Of a stretch of 64,000 nucleotides of DNA, positions 35,127 to 44,878 are shown piece by piece (position 1 is the first letter of the stretch; each line of letters starts with the position of its first letter). Below the pieces are notes generated by a model. The model made no database searches. It worked only from the letters and a program-made list of their open reading frames with translations, and was not told the origin of the DNA. Origin of the DNA: an uncultured Prevotella sp. (GTDB lineage: Bacteria > Bacteroidota > Bacteroidia > Bacteroidales > Bacteroidaceae); assembly GCA_900314995.1 (NCBI GenBank), contig OMXK01000005.1:44010-108009 (forward strand), given 5' to 3'. Made by a program: the position numbers and the translations under genes.

Positions 35127-36698
35127 ATGAGGAAGATGTTCGCGCGTACCTTATTATGTATAATAGGTGCAATTTTATTGGCTTCATGTACTGAAGAGAA
35201 GGTATATAAGATTGCGGTAGCACAGTGCTCAAAAGGGCCTTGGCGCGAGAAAGTGAATCAAGAGATGCTTGCTGCCCAGCATTTGTACGAACACGATGTA
35301 AAGGTTAGCATTGCTAATTCGGTTGATGACCCTGAATTGCAGGCTCATCTGATAGATAGTCTGGCTCAGACGGACATTGACCTGATGGTGGTTGCTCCCT
35401 ATGAGGATATACAGATTATCAATGAAGCCATAGCTCGGGTTCTTAAGGCCGGTATTCCTGTTGTCAGCTTTGATCGCAAGACCAGTGCAGACTATACAGC
35501 TTTTATTGGTGGTAATAATGTCGAGGCTGGTTATATTGTTGGGCAATATATTGCTTCGATAGTCAGAGGCCAGAATCAACCTAAGGGCAAGAAACCTTTG
35601 GTGGTAGAGATCACTGGATTGTTGAGTAGCACCCCGGCCCTTGAGCGTCATCGTGGTTTTGAATCAGCCATGAAAGCATTACCAGAGGTGGAGTATGTTT
35701 GTCGGATAAGCGATTGGTCGAGTGACGCATCCTGCAATATCGTTACTCAATTGATTGATTCGCTCCGACGGTCTGACATCAACCAATTGGACAACACCTT
35801 TGTATTCTGTCACAACGACGGTATGGCAACGGGGGTGTATAAAGCTGTGGTAGAACAGAATATTGAGGGCCGTATTAAGATTCTGGGCATTGACGGTATG
35901 CCGGGCGAGGGGCTGGAGTATGTAAAATTAGGGCATCAGGTAGGTACCTATTATTATCCTACTCATGGCGAAAAGATTATCAGGCTTGCACTTGATATTT
36001 TGACGGGCAAACCTTATGAACGCGAAAACCCGTTACTGGGTTTTGTTGTCACGCCAGACAATGTGGATCTGGTCATTACAGAGGCAGCCGAACTAATGAA
36101 GCAGAATGATGATTTGGTGACCATTCACGACAAACTGGAAAACTCAATGGTGCTTTACAACACACAGCGCAAAGTGCTTGTGGGCAGTGTCGTATGTATC
36201 GTCGTGCTGGTAGTGGCTATTATTATGATTTTATTTGCTTGGTGGGTGACGAGAAGGAATATACGTAAACGCCAAAGTATGAATGTGGAGCAGACACTGT
36301 TCTATACCGATGCCAGCAATCGAAGGCTGCACGAGATATTCGTGACGCCTGCAGAAGAGATGCCAGCCCCCAAGAGCCAGGATATGCTGTTTGCAGAACA
36401 ATTGAATGAGGCTATTCATAAGAATATGTCGAACCCCAATCTGAAGATGGACGATCTTGGTGAGGAAATGGGACTGAGTCGCGTACAATTATACAGGAAG
36501 GTGAAAAGCATAACAGGACAGACGCCAGTGGAACTGTTACGGCAGATGAGACTGCAGCAGGCTTACGCATTGCTGACATCAACTACGAAGACTGTAGGTG
36601 AGATAGCATATGAAGTGGGTTTTGGTACCCCCGGTTATTTCTCAACTTGCTTTAAGAAACAGTTTGGTAAGTATCCAACAGAGTTAAGAGCGGAGTGA
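35127..36698 (+). CDS. Membrane-spanning sugar-binding AraC-family regulator of the levan locus
   Basis: A 523-residue one-polypeptide sensor-regulator. The N-terminus has a lipobox-like signal (LLAS-C21). Residues 25-335 are a LacI/RbsB-type periplasmic binding fold (FIGGNNVEAGYIVGQYIA, FCHNDGMATGVYKAV, ILGIDGMPGEG). A single membrane helix lies near residues 349-373. The C-terminal 100 residues are an AraC DNA-binding domain (LKMDDLGEEMGLSRVQLYRK and VGEIAYEVGFGTPGYFSTCF). Fructan loci in Bacteroides use a hybrid two-component protein with the same kind of sensor plus kinase and receiver domains. Here both of those domains are absent. It lies just upstream of susC on the same strand and presumably activates it on binding fructose. 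The domain order is seen; the ligand is inferred from the locus. Confidence 0.85.
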   Translation: MRKMFARTLLCIIGAILLASCTEEKVYKIAVAQCSKGPWREKVNQEMLAAQHLYEHDVKVSIANSVDDPELQAHLIDSLAQTDIDLMVVAPYEDIQIINEAIARVLKAGIPVVSFDRKTSADYTAFIGGNNVEAGYIVGQYIASIVRGQNQPKGKKPLVVEITGLLSSTPALERHRGFESAMKALPEVEYVCRISDWSSDASCNIVTQLIDSLRRSDINQLDNTFVFCHNDGMATGVYKAVVEQNIEGRIKILGIDGMPGEGLEYVKLGHQVGTYYYPTHGEKIIRLALDILTGKPYERENPLLGFVVTPDNVDLVITEAAELMKQNDDLVTIHDKLENSMVLYNTQRKVLVGSVVCIVVLVVAIIMILFAWWVTRRNIRKRQSMNVEQTLFYTDASNRRLHEIFVTPAEEMPAPKSQDMLFAEQLNEAIHKNMSNPNLKMDDLGEEMGLSRVQLYRKVKSITGQTPVELLRQMRLQQAYALLTSTTKTVGEIAYEVGFGTPGYFSTCFKKQFGKYPTELRAE

Positions 36699-36802
36699 AA
36701 TCCGCTCTTTTCCTTTGTATAAAGGGGTGTTGACGATTTTGACATAATAGTCAACGATTGTTTCATGAAACATTTTTGCGAGGTTCTGAACGATTTTTTC
36801 TA

Positions 36803-36831
36803 TTTGTGAGTATGATATTGTAGTACTTTTG
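36803..36831 (+). promoter_or_regulatory. Promoter region of the susC-susD-GH32 operon
   Basis: TACTTTTG (36824-36831) matches the -7 consensus, with TTTG at 36803-36806 (17-base spacing). It lies 48 bases before the ATG at 36880. The AT-rich 100 bases upstream are the natural place for the AraC-type regulator to bind; no obvious direct repeat is seen there by eye. Confidence 0.6.
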
Positions 36832-36879
36832 CAGCAGTTTTTTATTCACAGAAGTACTAACAATTTTAAACGATCAACA

Positions 36880-39800
36880 ATGGAACAACTAAAGAAACTA
36901 TTTCTGAGTTTGTTTGCTCTCCTGACGTGTACGGTAATGCACGCGCAGAGTGAGATTAGTGGCACGGTGGTCGACGCTACAGGCGAAACGGTCATTGGAG
37001 CTACGGTGATGGAGAAGGGTACGTCGAACGGTACGATTACCGATTTCGACGGTAACTTCACGATTAAAGTAAACGAGGGGGCTATCCTCGTTATCTCGTA
37101 CATCGGCTACCAAACATTGGAGGTAACGGCACAGCAAGGCATGAAAGTGACGCTTAAGGATGACGCCGAGGTACTGCAGGAAGTGGTGGTAACAGGTTAT
37201 ACCACTCAGCGTAAGGCTGATTTGACGGGAGCTATCTCGACTGTAAGTGTCGATGAAATGGCCAAGCAGAACGAGAACAACCCAATGAAGGCTCTTCAGG
37301 GACGCGTTCCAGGCATGAATATTACTGCTGATGGTAACCCCTCTGGTGCAGCAACAGTACGTATCCGTGGTGTGGGAACCCTGAACGACAATGACCCACT
37401 TTATATCATCGATGGTGTGCCCACAAAGGCAGGTATGCACGAGTTGAATGGTAACGATATTGAGAGCATCCAGGTTTTGAAGGATGCTGCTTCGGCAAGT
37501 ATCTATGGTTCACGAGCTGCGAACGGTGTGATTATCATTACCACCAAGAAAGGTAAGGAAGGTAAGGTGAAGGTGAATTTCGACGGAAGTATTGCAGCAT
37601 CTTTCTATACCAATAAGATCGAGACGATGAATGCCAGCCAGTGGGGACGTGCCTATTGGCAAGCTTCGGTAAATGACGGTGTGAACCCTGGCAATAACAA
37701 CCTTGGATATAATTATGATTGGAGTTATGATGCCAAGGGTAATCCTGTATTGAACAAGATGACAATGGACATGTTTCTCGACGAAAACGCTACAGTACGT
37801 GCCGGTGATACTGATTGGTTTAAGGAGATCACGCGCACGGGTGTCATTCAACAGTATAATGTGTCTGTAAGCAATGGCTCTGAGAAGGGTAATTCTTTCT
37901 TCTCTATAGGTTACTATGATAATAAGGGTACCATTAAGGACTCTTGGTTCAACCGTCTTTCTGGTCGTGCCAATGCAGACTATAAACTGATTGACGACGT
38001 GGTAACCATTGGCGAGAACTTCACCATTAACCGCACAAAGGGTGTTGATGCTCCTGGTGGTGTGTTGGAGCACGCGCTGGAGTTCAACCCCAACTTCCCC
38101 ATCTATGCAGAAAACGGCAAGTATGCCCAGGCTCTTGGTGCCTACTCTGAGCGCGAGAATCCTTTGAGCATGATTTCCAATGCAAAGGACAATGAGTATA
38201 CCCAGTGGCGTATGTTTGGCGACGTACATCTGAGCATCACTCCATTTAAGAACTTTATGGTTCGCACCACTCTGGGTATGGACTACACACAGAAAGAGCA
38301 ACGTTTCTTCACTTACCCCATTGCTAACGGTAAGGTGATGCGTACCGATAGTGCCGTAGAGGAAAAACAGGAGCACACCATGAGATGGATGTGGAATGCC
38401 ATTGCTACTTATAATCTGGAGATTGGCAAGCATCGTGGAGATGCCATGATTGGTACTGAGTTGAATCGTATGGACTATAAGATGAGCAGTGCTAAGCGCT
38501 ACGAACTGGCTATTCTGAATACTGACTATATGTGGCCGTCGGCTGGAGCTGGCCGTCAGTTGGCCGAAGGTTTTGGTGAGGGTTTCTCTCTCTTGTCATT
38601 CTTCGGAAAGGTGAACTATACTTATGATGACAAGTATCTGGCTTCGGTCACGATCCGTCGTGATGGTTCGAGTCGATTCGGTACCAACAACCAGTATGGT
38701 ACATTCCCATCTGTCAGTGCAGGTTGGCGCATCTCTCAAGAGAAGTTTATGGAGGGTACAAAGGGGTGGCTCGACAACCTGAAACTGCGTTACTCCTGGG
38801 GTCAGACTGGTAACCAGGAAATTTCGAACACAGCTCGCTATACGCTCTATAAGTCGGTTGTGTCTACAGGCCTTTGGGGAAGTGGTCAGGCTGGTTCCTC
38901 TTATGATATCGCTGGTACCAATGGTGGTTACGATCTTCCTAACGGATATGTGCGCAACCAACGTGGCAATGATGACATCAAGTGGGAAACCACAACACAG
39001 CATAATATAGGTCTTGACTTTGCTATCATGCGAAATGAGATCTATGGTAGTTTTGACTGGTACAACAAGAAAACCACCGACATTCTACTCTTAATGGAAG
39101 GTATTGCTGCCATGGGAGAAGGCTCTGGCCAGTGGATCAACGCTGGTGAGGTGAAGAACAATGGTTGGGAACTCACAGTAGGCTATCGCCACAGTCTGCC
39201 CAGCGATTTCTCATGGGATATCAGTGGAAACATCAGCAAATATGTCAATGAGATTACCAAACTGCCAGAGACAGTAGCCGCCAACGGTAAGTATGGTGGT
39301 AACGGTGTGAAGAGCGTTGTGGGTCATGCGATGTTCTCACAGGTAGGTTACATCTACGACGGTATCTTCAAGAGCCAGGAAGAGATCGACAATCATGCTA
39401 TACAGGAAGGCGCCGGACTTGGCCGCATTCGCTATAAGGATTTGAATGGCGATGGCCGCATCACTGAGGAGGATCAGGATTGGATCTATGATCCTACACC
39501 AGCCTTTACGTGGGGTCTGAACATCTATCTGCAGTATAAGAACTGGGATCTTACCATGTTCTGGCAGGGCGTGCAGGGTGTTGACGTTGACTGTCGTAGC
39601 TATAAGTCGCAGACAGACTTCTGGGCCAACTCTGCCATCAACGTACCTTATCTGAATAAGGGCGTACGTTTGCTCGATGCATGGAGTCCTTCCAATCCTG
39701 GTAGCGACATCCCGGCACTTACCACATCGGATACAAACAATGAGGGTCGCGTATCTTCATATTATATTGAGAATGGCTCATACGCCAAATTGCGTACTAT

Positions 39801-39990
39801 CCAGTTAGGTTACAATATGCCGAAACAGGTGACCGATAAGCTGCGCTTGGACCGTATTCGCTTCTATGCTTCAGCTCAGAACCTGGTGACCATCAAGAGC
39901 AGCAAGTTTACAGGTGTCGATCCTGAGAACCCGGGATTCAACTATCCTATCCCTCTCAATCTTACTTTCGGACTCAATGTTTCATTCTAA
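36880..39990 (+). CDS. susC: SusC-type TonB-dependent outer-membrane transporter
   Basis: A 1036-residue outer-membrane receptor that imports oligosaccharides with its SusD lid. Signal peptide MEQLKKLFLSLFALLTCTVM is followed by HAQ; then a CarboxypepD_reg domain (about 25-105, ISGTVVDATGETVIGATV), a TonB-box-like EVVVTGYTTQRKADLTGAI, a plug domain (about 110-235, LQGRVPGMNI, IRGVGTLNDNDPLYIIDGVP, ASIYGSRAANGVIIITTKKG) and a 22-strand barrel ending with the aromatic-terminal LTFGLNVSF. The start at 36880 is chosen because the upstream frame has no signal peptide and overlaps the promoter. It is paired with susD 15 bases downstream. The downstream DUF4960 and GH32 genes indicate levan/fructan as cargo. 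Confidence 0.95.
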   Translation: MEQLKKLFLSLFALLTCTVMHAQSEISGTVVDATGETVIGATVMEKGTSNGTITDFDGNFTIKVNEGAILVISYIGYQTLEVTAQQGMKVTLKDDAEVLQEVVVTGYTTQRKADLTGAISTVSVDEMAKQNENNPMKALQGRVPGMNITADGNPSGAATVRIRGVGTLNDNDPLYIIDGVPTKAGMHELNGNDIESIQVLKDAASASIYGSRAANGVIIITTKKGKEGKVKVNFDGSIAASFYTNKIETMNASQWGRAYWQASVNDGVNPGNNNLGYNYDWSYDAKGNPVLNKMTMDMFLDENATVRAGDTDWFKEITRTGVIQQYNVSVSNGSEKGNSFFSIGYYDNKGTIKDSWFNRLSGRANADYKLIDDVVTIGENFTINRTKGVDAPGGVLEHALEFNPNFPIYAENGKYAQALGAYSERENPLSMISNAKDNEYTQWRMFGDVHLSITPFKNFMVRTTLGMDYTQKEQRFFTYPIANGKVMRTDSAVEEKQEHTMRWMWNAIATYNLEIGKHRGDAMIGTELNRMDYKMSSAKRYELAILNTDYMWPSAGAGRQLAEGFGEGFSLLSFFGKVNYTYDDKYLASVTIRRDGSSRFGTNNQYGTFPSVSAGWRISQEKFMEGTKGWLDNLKLRYSWGQTGNQEISNTARYTLYKSVVSTGLWGSGQAGSSYDIAGTNGGYDLPNGYVRNQRGNDDIKWETTTQHNIGLDFAIMRNEIYGSFDWYNKKTTDILLLMEGIAAMGEGSGQWINAGEVKNNGWELTVGYRHSLPSDFSWDISGNISKYVNEITKLPETVAANGKYGGNGVKSVVGHAMFSQVGYIYDGIFKSQEEIDNHAIQEGAGLGRIRYKDLNGDGRITEEDQDWIYDPTPAFTWGLNIYLQYKNWDLTMFWQGVQGVDVDCRSYKSQTDFWANSAINVPYLNKGVRLLDAWSPSNPGSDIPALTTSDTNNEGRVSSYYIENGSYAKLRTIQLGYNMPKQVTDKLRLDRIRFYASAQNLVTIKSSKFTGVDPENPGFNYPIPLNLTFGLNVSF

Positions 39991-40005
39991 AATATAGCAA
40001 CGATT

Positions 40006-41745
40006 ATGAAAACGATATATAATATTATCTGCACAATCTGCGTTGTCTGCGGTCTTACAGCCTGCTCGGATTTCCTTGAGGAACAAGTGCCACAGGCTAC
40101 GCTGACTCAGGATGAGGTAAAGAATCCTGAGTATATCGATAATGTACTGATCTCAGCATACGCAGGTCTGGTTACCATAGAGGATATGAACGCCTCATTC
40201 TCACTGTGGAACTACGATACCCGTTCTGACGACGCCTATGTAGGTGGTTCCGACTTCTCTGATGGTGAGCCTTTCCACCGCCTGGAAAAGTGTTCAGGTG
40301 TGATGACTACCGACTGGCCGTTCAGTTCTATCTGGACCCGTTTCTACAATTATCTCTCACGCGTCAGCCTCTCGCTCGATATCCTGGCTAGCGCCGATCA
40401 GGAAAATGCTACCATTCAGCAGCGTACTGCCGAGATGAAGTTCCTGCGTGCCTACGGACACTTCCAGCTGAAGCGCCTGTTCAAGAAAATCCCGTTCGTG
40501 AACAAACCCAACATGACCGAAGAGGACTACAACAATCTCTCGAATACAGAATATACCAATGATGAGGGTTGGCAGCAGATTATCAACGATCTTGAGGATG
40601 CCTATGCCGTTCTTCCTGTAGTGCAGACAGAGAAGGGACGTCCCACGAAGGCTGCCTGTGCTGCTTTCCTGGCTAAAGTATATCTTTATAAGGCATATCG
40701 TCAGGATGATGCTAACTCAAATCAAGTGACAGCAGTGAACGAGGCTGACCTGCAGAAAGTGGTAGAATACACTAACTCTGCTATCTACGCAGGATACGGT
40801 CTGGAGCCTGACATGCATAATAACTTCCGTCCCGAGGAGCAGTATGAGAATGGCAAAGAGAGCTTGTGGGCCATCCAATATTCAAAGAACGACGGTACCG
40901 TATATGGTAACCTGAACTTCTCTAACCGTCTGATTGTGCCTTGTATTCCTAAAGTTCACGACTCTGGTTGTGACTTCTACAAGCCTTCTCACAACCTCGT
41001 AGATGCATATCGCACCAATAGTGATGGTCTGCCATTGCTTGACAATTATGCTGATGTCGATTACGTTGTTGGATCAAATCAGACAGTCGATCCACGCCTG
41101 TTTGTGACAGTTGGAGTGCCAGGTACTCCCTATATGTTCAATCCTGGCTTTATGATTAGCGAGAGTAATGCATGGAGCCGTTCTGGTGGTACTTTCGGAT
41201 ACTTTGTATCGCTGAAGCAGAATGTGGATCCTGCTCTTACCGATAGCTATCTCTTCCTCTGTGATTCGCAGTGGGCAAGTTCGATGAATCGCGTTGTCTT
41301 CCGCTATGCTGATGTGCTGTTGATGCGCGCTGAGGCTCTAGCACAGCTGGGACAGACTGCTGAGGCCATCGCACTCGTCAATCAGGTTCGCGACCGCGCT
41401 GCCAAGATGGCAACCAATAGTGTCGTTTCGAACTATCCTACTAAATATAACGTACACTTCGCAGTAGGCAAGTACAATGGCTCTTATTCGAAGGACGATG
41501 CCATGAAGATTATCAAAATGGAGCGTCGACTGGAGCTCGCACTCGAGAGCGAACGCTTCTTCGACCTCGTGCGCTGGGGCGATGCTGCTACTGTCATCAA
41601 TAAGTACTATGCAAGCGAGAGCGAGAAGATGAACTTTCTGGCTGGTTCGCAGTTTACTGCCAACAAGAACGAGTACCTTCCTATTCCTTGGGAGCAGATG
41701 GCTGCCTCTAACGGTCACTATACCCAGAACTGCGGAGAGTGGTAA
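40006..41745 (+). CDS. susD: SusD/RagB-family glycan-binding lipoprotein
   Basis: A 579-residue surface lipoprotein that captures oligosaccharide and closes over the SusC barrel. The signal peptide ends in the lipobox GLTA-C followed by SDFLEE. Family blocks include QRTAEMKFLRAYGHFQLKRLF near residue 145, TKAACAAFLAKVYLYKA in the helical repeats, RYADVLLMRAEALAQLGQT, and the C-terminal ERRLELALESERFFDLVRWG. It sits between SusC and the DUF4960 lipoprotein with short gaps. The glycan is inferred to be a beta-fructan from the neighbouring GH32. Confidence 0.94.
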   Translation: MKTIYNIICTICVVCGLTACSDFLEEQVPQATLTQDEVKNPEYIDNVLISAYAGLVTIEDMNASFSLWNYDTRSDDAYVGGSDFSDGEPFHRLEKCSGVMTTDWPFSSIWTRFYNYLSRVSLSLDILASADQENATIQQRTAEMKFLRAYGHFQLKRLFKKIPFVNKPNMTEEDYNNLSNTEYTNDEGWQQIINDLEDAYAVLPVVQTEKGRPTKAACAAFLAKVYLYKAYRQDDANSNQVTAVNEADLQKVVEYTNSAIYAGYGLEPDMHNNFRPEEQYENGKESLWAIQYSKNDGTVYGNLNFSNRLIVPCIPKVHDSGCDFYKPSHNLVDAYRTNSDGLPLLDNYADVDYVVGSNQTVDPRLFVTVGVPGTPYMFNPGFMISESNAWSRSGGTFGYFVSLKQNVDPALTDSYLFLCDSQWASSMNRVVFRYADVLLMRAEALAQLGQTAEAIALVNQVRDRAAKMATNSVVSNYPTKYNVHFAVGKYNGSYSKDDAMKIIKMERRLELALESERFFDLVRWGDAATVINKYYASESEKMNFLAGSQFTANKNEYLPIPWEQMAASNGHYTQNCGEW

Positions 41746-41782
41746 TGAAGAGTTTATGGTTTAATGTTAAGAGTTTAAAGAT

Positions 41783-43171
41783 ATGAAAACAATATATAGC
41801 ATTATCTGCGCATTATGCGTAATATGCGGGTTAGCTGCCTGCAGCGACGATCATACGGGTAGCATGGACGTGAGTGGTTCATGTCTCGTTGAGAAATTCG
41901 TGCTCAATGGCCAGTATGAAGGCATCATCAGCACAGATAAACGATTGGTGAAGGTAAAGGTGCCTGCAGACTTTGATCAGAAGGGTAATATGGAAATTAC
42001 GAGTCTGACGGTTTCTCCTGGCGCTGAGACCAATTTGAAGGTTGGCGACCATGTCAATTTCGATGCCGACCGTAATCTGCACATCAGCAATGGTGACCTC
42101 GTGATGGACTATCAGGTAAGCGTTCGCAACGACGAGGCTCTGATGTCGCTCTTTATCCTGGAGGGCGCGAAAGGTGCCATTAACCAGCAGGACAAGACTG
42201 TCACCGTGAGTGTGATGGCTAACAGTGGTATCGACCTGAGCAACGCAACTTTCGAGGTGGTGTGTAGTGAAGACGCTACATGTAGTCCAGCCAGTGGCAC
42301 GAAGGGTAACTTCACAGAACCCTTCCAGATTACTCTGAACGACAATACTGCCACAAACGTATATACAGTATATGTAACGCTGATTGCTGATCCTGTAGCT
42401 CTGTTTGTCGGCGAGGCTGAGAATATAGAACTGCTGAATGATGAGGAGAAGGCTGCTGCCAAGTGGCTGACGGGCAATATTGCCAGCGCAGCCTACGCTT
42501 CATGGGACGACGTGGCCAGCGGAAACATCTCTCTCGAGAAGTGTAAGTTGATATTCTTCCATCGTCATTGCTCTTCGTATGGCAACTATAATGGTTTCGC
42601 TGAGGCTGAGAGTGGTGCTATGACGGCTCTGCCCAAGATGAAGGAACTATGGCAGAATGGTGTAGGCTTCGTGCTAGGACGCTCTGCAGTGAACTACGCT
42701 ATCGCACTCGGTGCTATGCCTGAGGATGCTTATCCCAACAATGTTTGGGGTGGCGGAGGCGGCGAAGGCTCCGACCTGATGGGTGAAGACCCGTGGCATT
42801 TCTATGCCTACGACATGACTCATCCGTTGTGGAAGAACCTGAAGACCTATCCTGGTGCTGCCGAGAATGCAGTTTACACTCTGGATAACGGATACACCAT
42901 CTGTAATACCACGTCTCAGTATGGCTTCTGGGATACTTATGGAGAAGGCAAGGACGCTGTAGAGGCTAAGACTGGCGGTCGTGCTCTGGGTGGCGACAAC
43001 AGTGTATCGTCTTGGGAACTGAAGGCTGCAAATGGCGAGTTTGGTAAGGGTGGTATCATCTGCCTTGGCTCCGGACTCTTCGATTGGAACTCGCCCACAC
43101 CATACGAGTCGAACTATCACGACAACATGGGCACCATCATGCTCAACGCATTTGATTACTTGACGAAGTAA
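41783..43171 (+). CDS. DUF4960 surface glycan-binding lipoprotein (levan-binding type)
   Basis: A 462-residue lipoprotein (lipobox GLAA-C, then SDDH). Residues 30-205 form two immunoglobulin-like domains (MSLFILEGAKGAINQQDKTV and similar strands). The C-terminal 260 residues match the DUF4960-type domain found in the levan-binding protein of the Bacteroides thetaiotaomicron fructan locus: ALFVGEAENIELLNDEEKAA, IFFHRHCSSYG, FVLGRSAVNYAI, NDNMGTIMLNAFDYL-type ending (here HDNMGTIMLNAFDYL). It occupies the SusE/SusF position between SusD and the GH32 enzyme. Role: holds levan chains at the cell surface. Function is inferred from locus organisation and domain recognition. Confidence 0.82.
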   Translation: MKTIYSIICALCVICGLAACSDDHTGSMDVSGSCLVEKFVLNGQYEGIISTDKRLVKVKVPADFDQKGNMEITSLTVSPGAETNLKVGDHVNFDADRNLHISNGDLVMDYQVSVRNDEALMSLFILEGAKGAINQQDKTVTVSVMANSGIDLSNATFEVVCSEDATCSPASGTKGNFTEPFQITLNDNTATNVYTVYVTLIADPVALFVGEAENIELLNDEEKAAAKWLTGNIASAAYASWDDVASGNISLEKCKLIFFHRHCSSYGNYNGFAEAESGAMTALPKMKELWQNGVGFVLGRSAVNYAIALGAMPEDAYPNNVWGGGGGEGSDLMGEDPWHFYAYDMTHPLWKNLKTYPGAAENAVYTLDNGYTICNTTSQYGFWDTYGEGKDAVEAKTGGRALGGDNSVSSWELKAANGEFGKGGIICLGSGLFDWNSPTPYESNYHDNMGTIMLNAFDYLTK

Positions 43172-43206
43172 AAAGAATAAATGAAAAATTGAAAAATAGA
43201 ACGATT

Positions 43207-44805
43207 ATGAAGACAATGATATATTCAGTATTCGCACTCATGTTGTCAGCCTCTGCGCTGACGGCATGCAGCGACGACGGGTTCTCTGGCGATCCTGCCA
43301 AGGACTGGAACGGCACGACCACATTCTTCGCTCCAACAGACGCTCAGGGCTTCGGAACGTATTATACGCCTGCAGTGGGCCGGGTTGGCGACCCTATGCC
43401 ATTCTACGATCAGAAGACAGGCGACTTCAAGGTGCTTTATCTGCAGGAATACATTAATAATATGACATTCCGTTTCCACCCCATCTGGGCTGTCACAACC
43501 AAAGATGGTGCCAACTACGAGTCCCTGGGTGAGATACTACCATTCGGTAACAACGATTTCCAGCAGGATGCAGCCATCGGTACTGGCTGTGCCTATGAAA
43601 AGGATGGTACGTACTATATTTACTATACAGGCCACAATGGTAACTGTAAATACCGTGAGGTTGTCATGCGTGCCACATCAACAGACTTCAAGACTTGGAC
43701 AAAGGACGAGCTTTGGACGCTGAACGGTCCTGACTTCGGTTACTCTGGCAGCGACTTCCGTGATCCACAGATTTTCGTAGCCGACGATAACCTTTATCAC
43801 ATGATCATCTCTACTTATCCTGTCAATGGTGGTGACCCTGTCTTTGCTGAGTTTAAGTCAGGTGATCTGAAGAATTGGGAGCATGTCGACCGTATCCGTA
43901 TGATCTGGGACCGTTTCCTGGAGTGTCCTGATATCTTCAAGATGGGCAACTACTGGTATCTGGTTTACAGTGAAAGCTTCCGTACCAGTTGGAGCCGTAA
44001 GGTGAAGTACATGGTTGCTTCGACCTACGAGGAATTGAAGAGCTGCTTCAATGATGGTCCCAAATGGCCTGCCGATGGTCATGAGGGTGTACTCGATACC
44101 CGTGCCTTCTATGCCGGTAAGACTGCCTCTGACGGTACAGATCGTTACATCTGGGGTTGGTGCCCCTTCCGTTCAGGTGCTGATATCCATGAGAAGAATA
44201 TCAATGTGGGTGCAGGCGATGGTAACGAGCCCAACTGGAGTGGTGCACTGGTATGCCATAAACTCATCCAGCACGCCGATGGTACTCTGACACTCGGTGC
44301 TGTACCGGCCATGGCTGCAAAGTATAGCACAGTTGTCGACGCAAAGGTGATGGATTCAAATGGCTATAGTAATGGAACTTTGTCTGGCGATGGTGCCTAT
44401 GTGCTCTACAATCGTCTGGGCACTGCCAACCATATTTCTTTCACCGTGAAGACTTCAAACAACTGGGATAAGTTTGGTATCTCGTTTGTACGCGGCTCTG
44501 ATTCAGATAGGTATTATACGATGGTTGTTAATCCCGAAGATGAGGATCACCGTAAGGTCAACTTTGAGCAGGAAGGCTCAGCTGGAAAGGGATTCGTCGA
44601 GGGTGTCGACGGTTACTGGTTCGTGCGTCCTGCAGACAATGTCTACAACGTTGACATCTATACCGACAACTCGGTTCTGACCATGTACATTAACGATGTC
44701 TGCGCCTATACCCAGCGTATCTACGGCATCCAGAAGAATTGCTGGAGTATAAACAATTATGGAGGCTCAATTACGGTCTCTGATGTGAAAGTCAGTCAGC
44801 AATAA
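43207..44805 (+). CDS. GH32 fructan hydrolase, surface lipoprotein (endo-levanase type)
   Basis: A 532-residue lipoprotein (SASALTA-C, SDDGF) with the GH32 five-bladed propeller. The catalytic trio is visible: nucleophile Asp62 in VGDPMPFYD, the transition-state Asp186 in FRDP, and acid/base Glu239 in LECPDIFKMG. The usual WMNDPNG is replaced by the shorter GDPMPF form, as in atypical Bacteroidetes surface levanases. A C-terminal beta-sandwich (about 375-532) completes the fold (SFTVKTSNNWDKFGISFVRG). The start is ATG 43207, the first that gives a lipoprotein signal. It is the last gene of the locus; no fructokinase or inner-membrane fructose permease is nearby. Endo-levanase activity is inferred from its place beside the DUF4960 protein; inulinase is possible. 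Confidence 0.86.
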   Translation: MKTMIYSVFALMLSASALTACSDDGFSGDPAKDWNGTTTFFAPTDAQGFGTYYTPAVGRVGDPMPFYDQKTGDFKVLYLQEYINNMTFRFHPIWAVTTKDGANYESLGEILPFGNNDFQQDAAIGTGCAYEKDGTYYIYYTGHNGNCKYREVVMRATSTDFKTWTKDELWTLNGPDFGYSGSDFRDPQIFVADDNLYHMIISTYPVNGGDPVFAEFKSGDLKNWEHVDRIRMIWDRFLECPDIFKMGNYWYLVYSESFRTSWSRKVKYMVASTYEELKSCFNDGPKWPADGHEGVLDTRAFYAGKTASDGTDRYIWGWCPFRSGADIHEKNINVGAGDGNEPNWSGALVCHKLIQHADGTLTLGAVPAMAAKYSTVVDAKVMDSNGYSNGTLSGDGAYVLYNRLGTANHISFTVKTSNNWDKFGISFVRGSDSDRYYTMVVNPEDEDHRKVNFEQEGSAGKGFVEGVDGYWFVRPADNVYNVDIYTDNSVLTMYINDVCAYTQRIYGIQKNCWSINNYGGSITVSDVKVSQQ

Positions 44806-44820
44806 GGACAATACAGAAAA

Positions 44821-44859
44821 CAGAAATCCCCAGCCAATTGAAATGGTTGGGGATTTCTG
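44821..44859. terminator. Strong hairpin at the end of the levan locus
   Basis: CAGAAATCCCCA (44821-44832) pairs perfectly with TGGGGATTTCTG (44848-44859), and GCCA/TGGT extends the stem to 16 bp with a 7-base loop. It lies between the convergent GH32 and C_GCAxxG genes. No T run follows on the plus strand, so it may serve both strands as a 3'-end structure. Confidence 0.7.
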
Positions 44860-44878
44860 TGTTGAAGATATGATAGGA

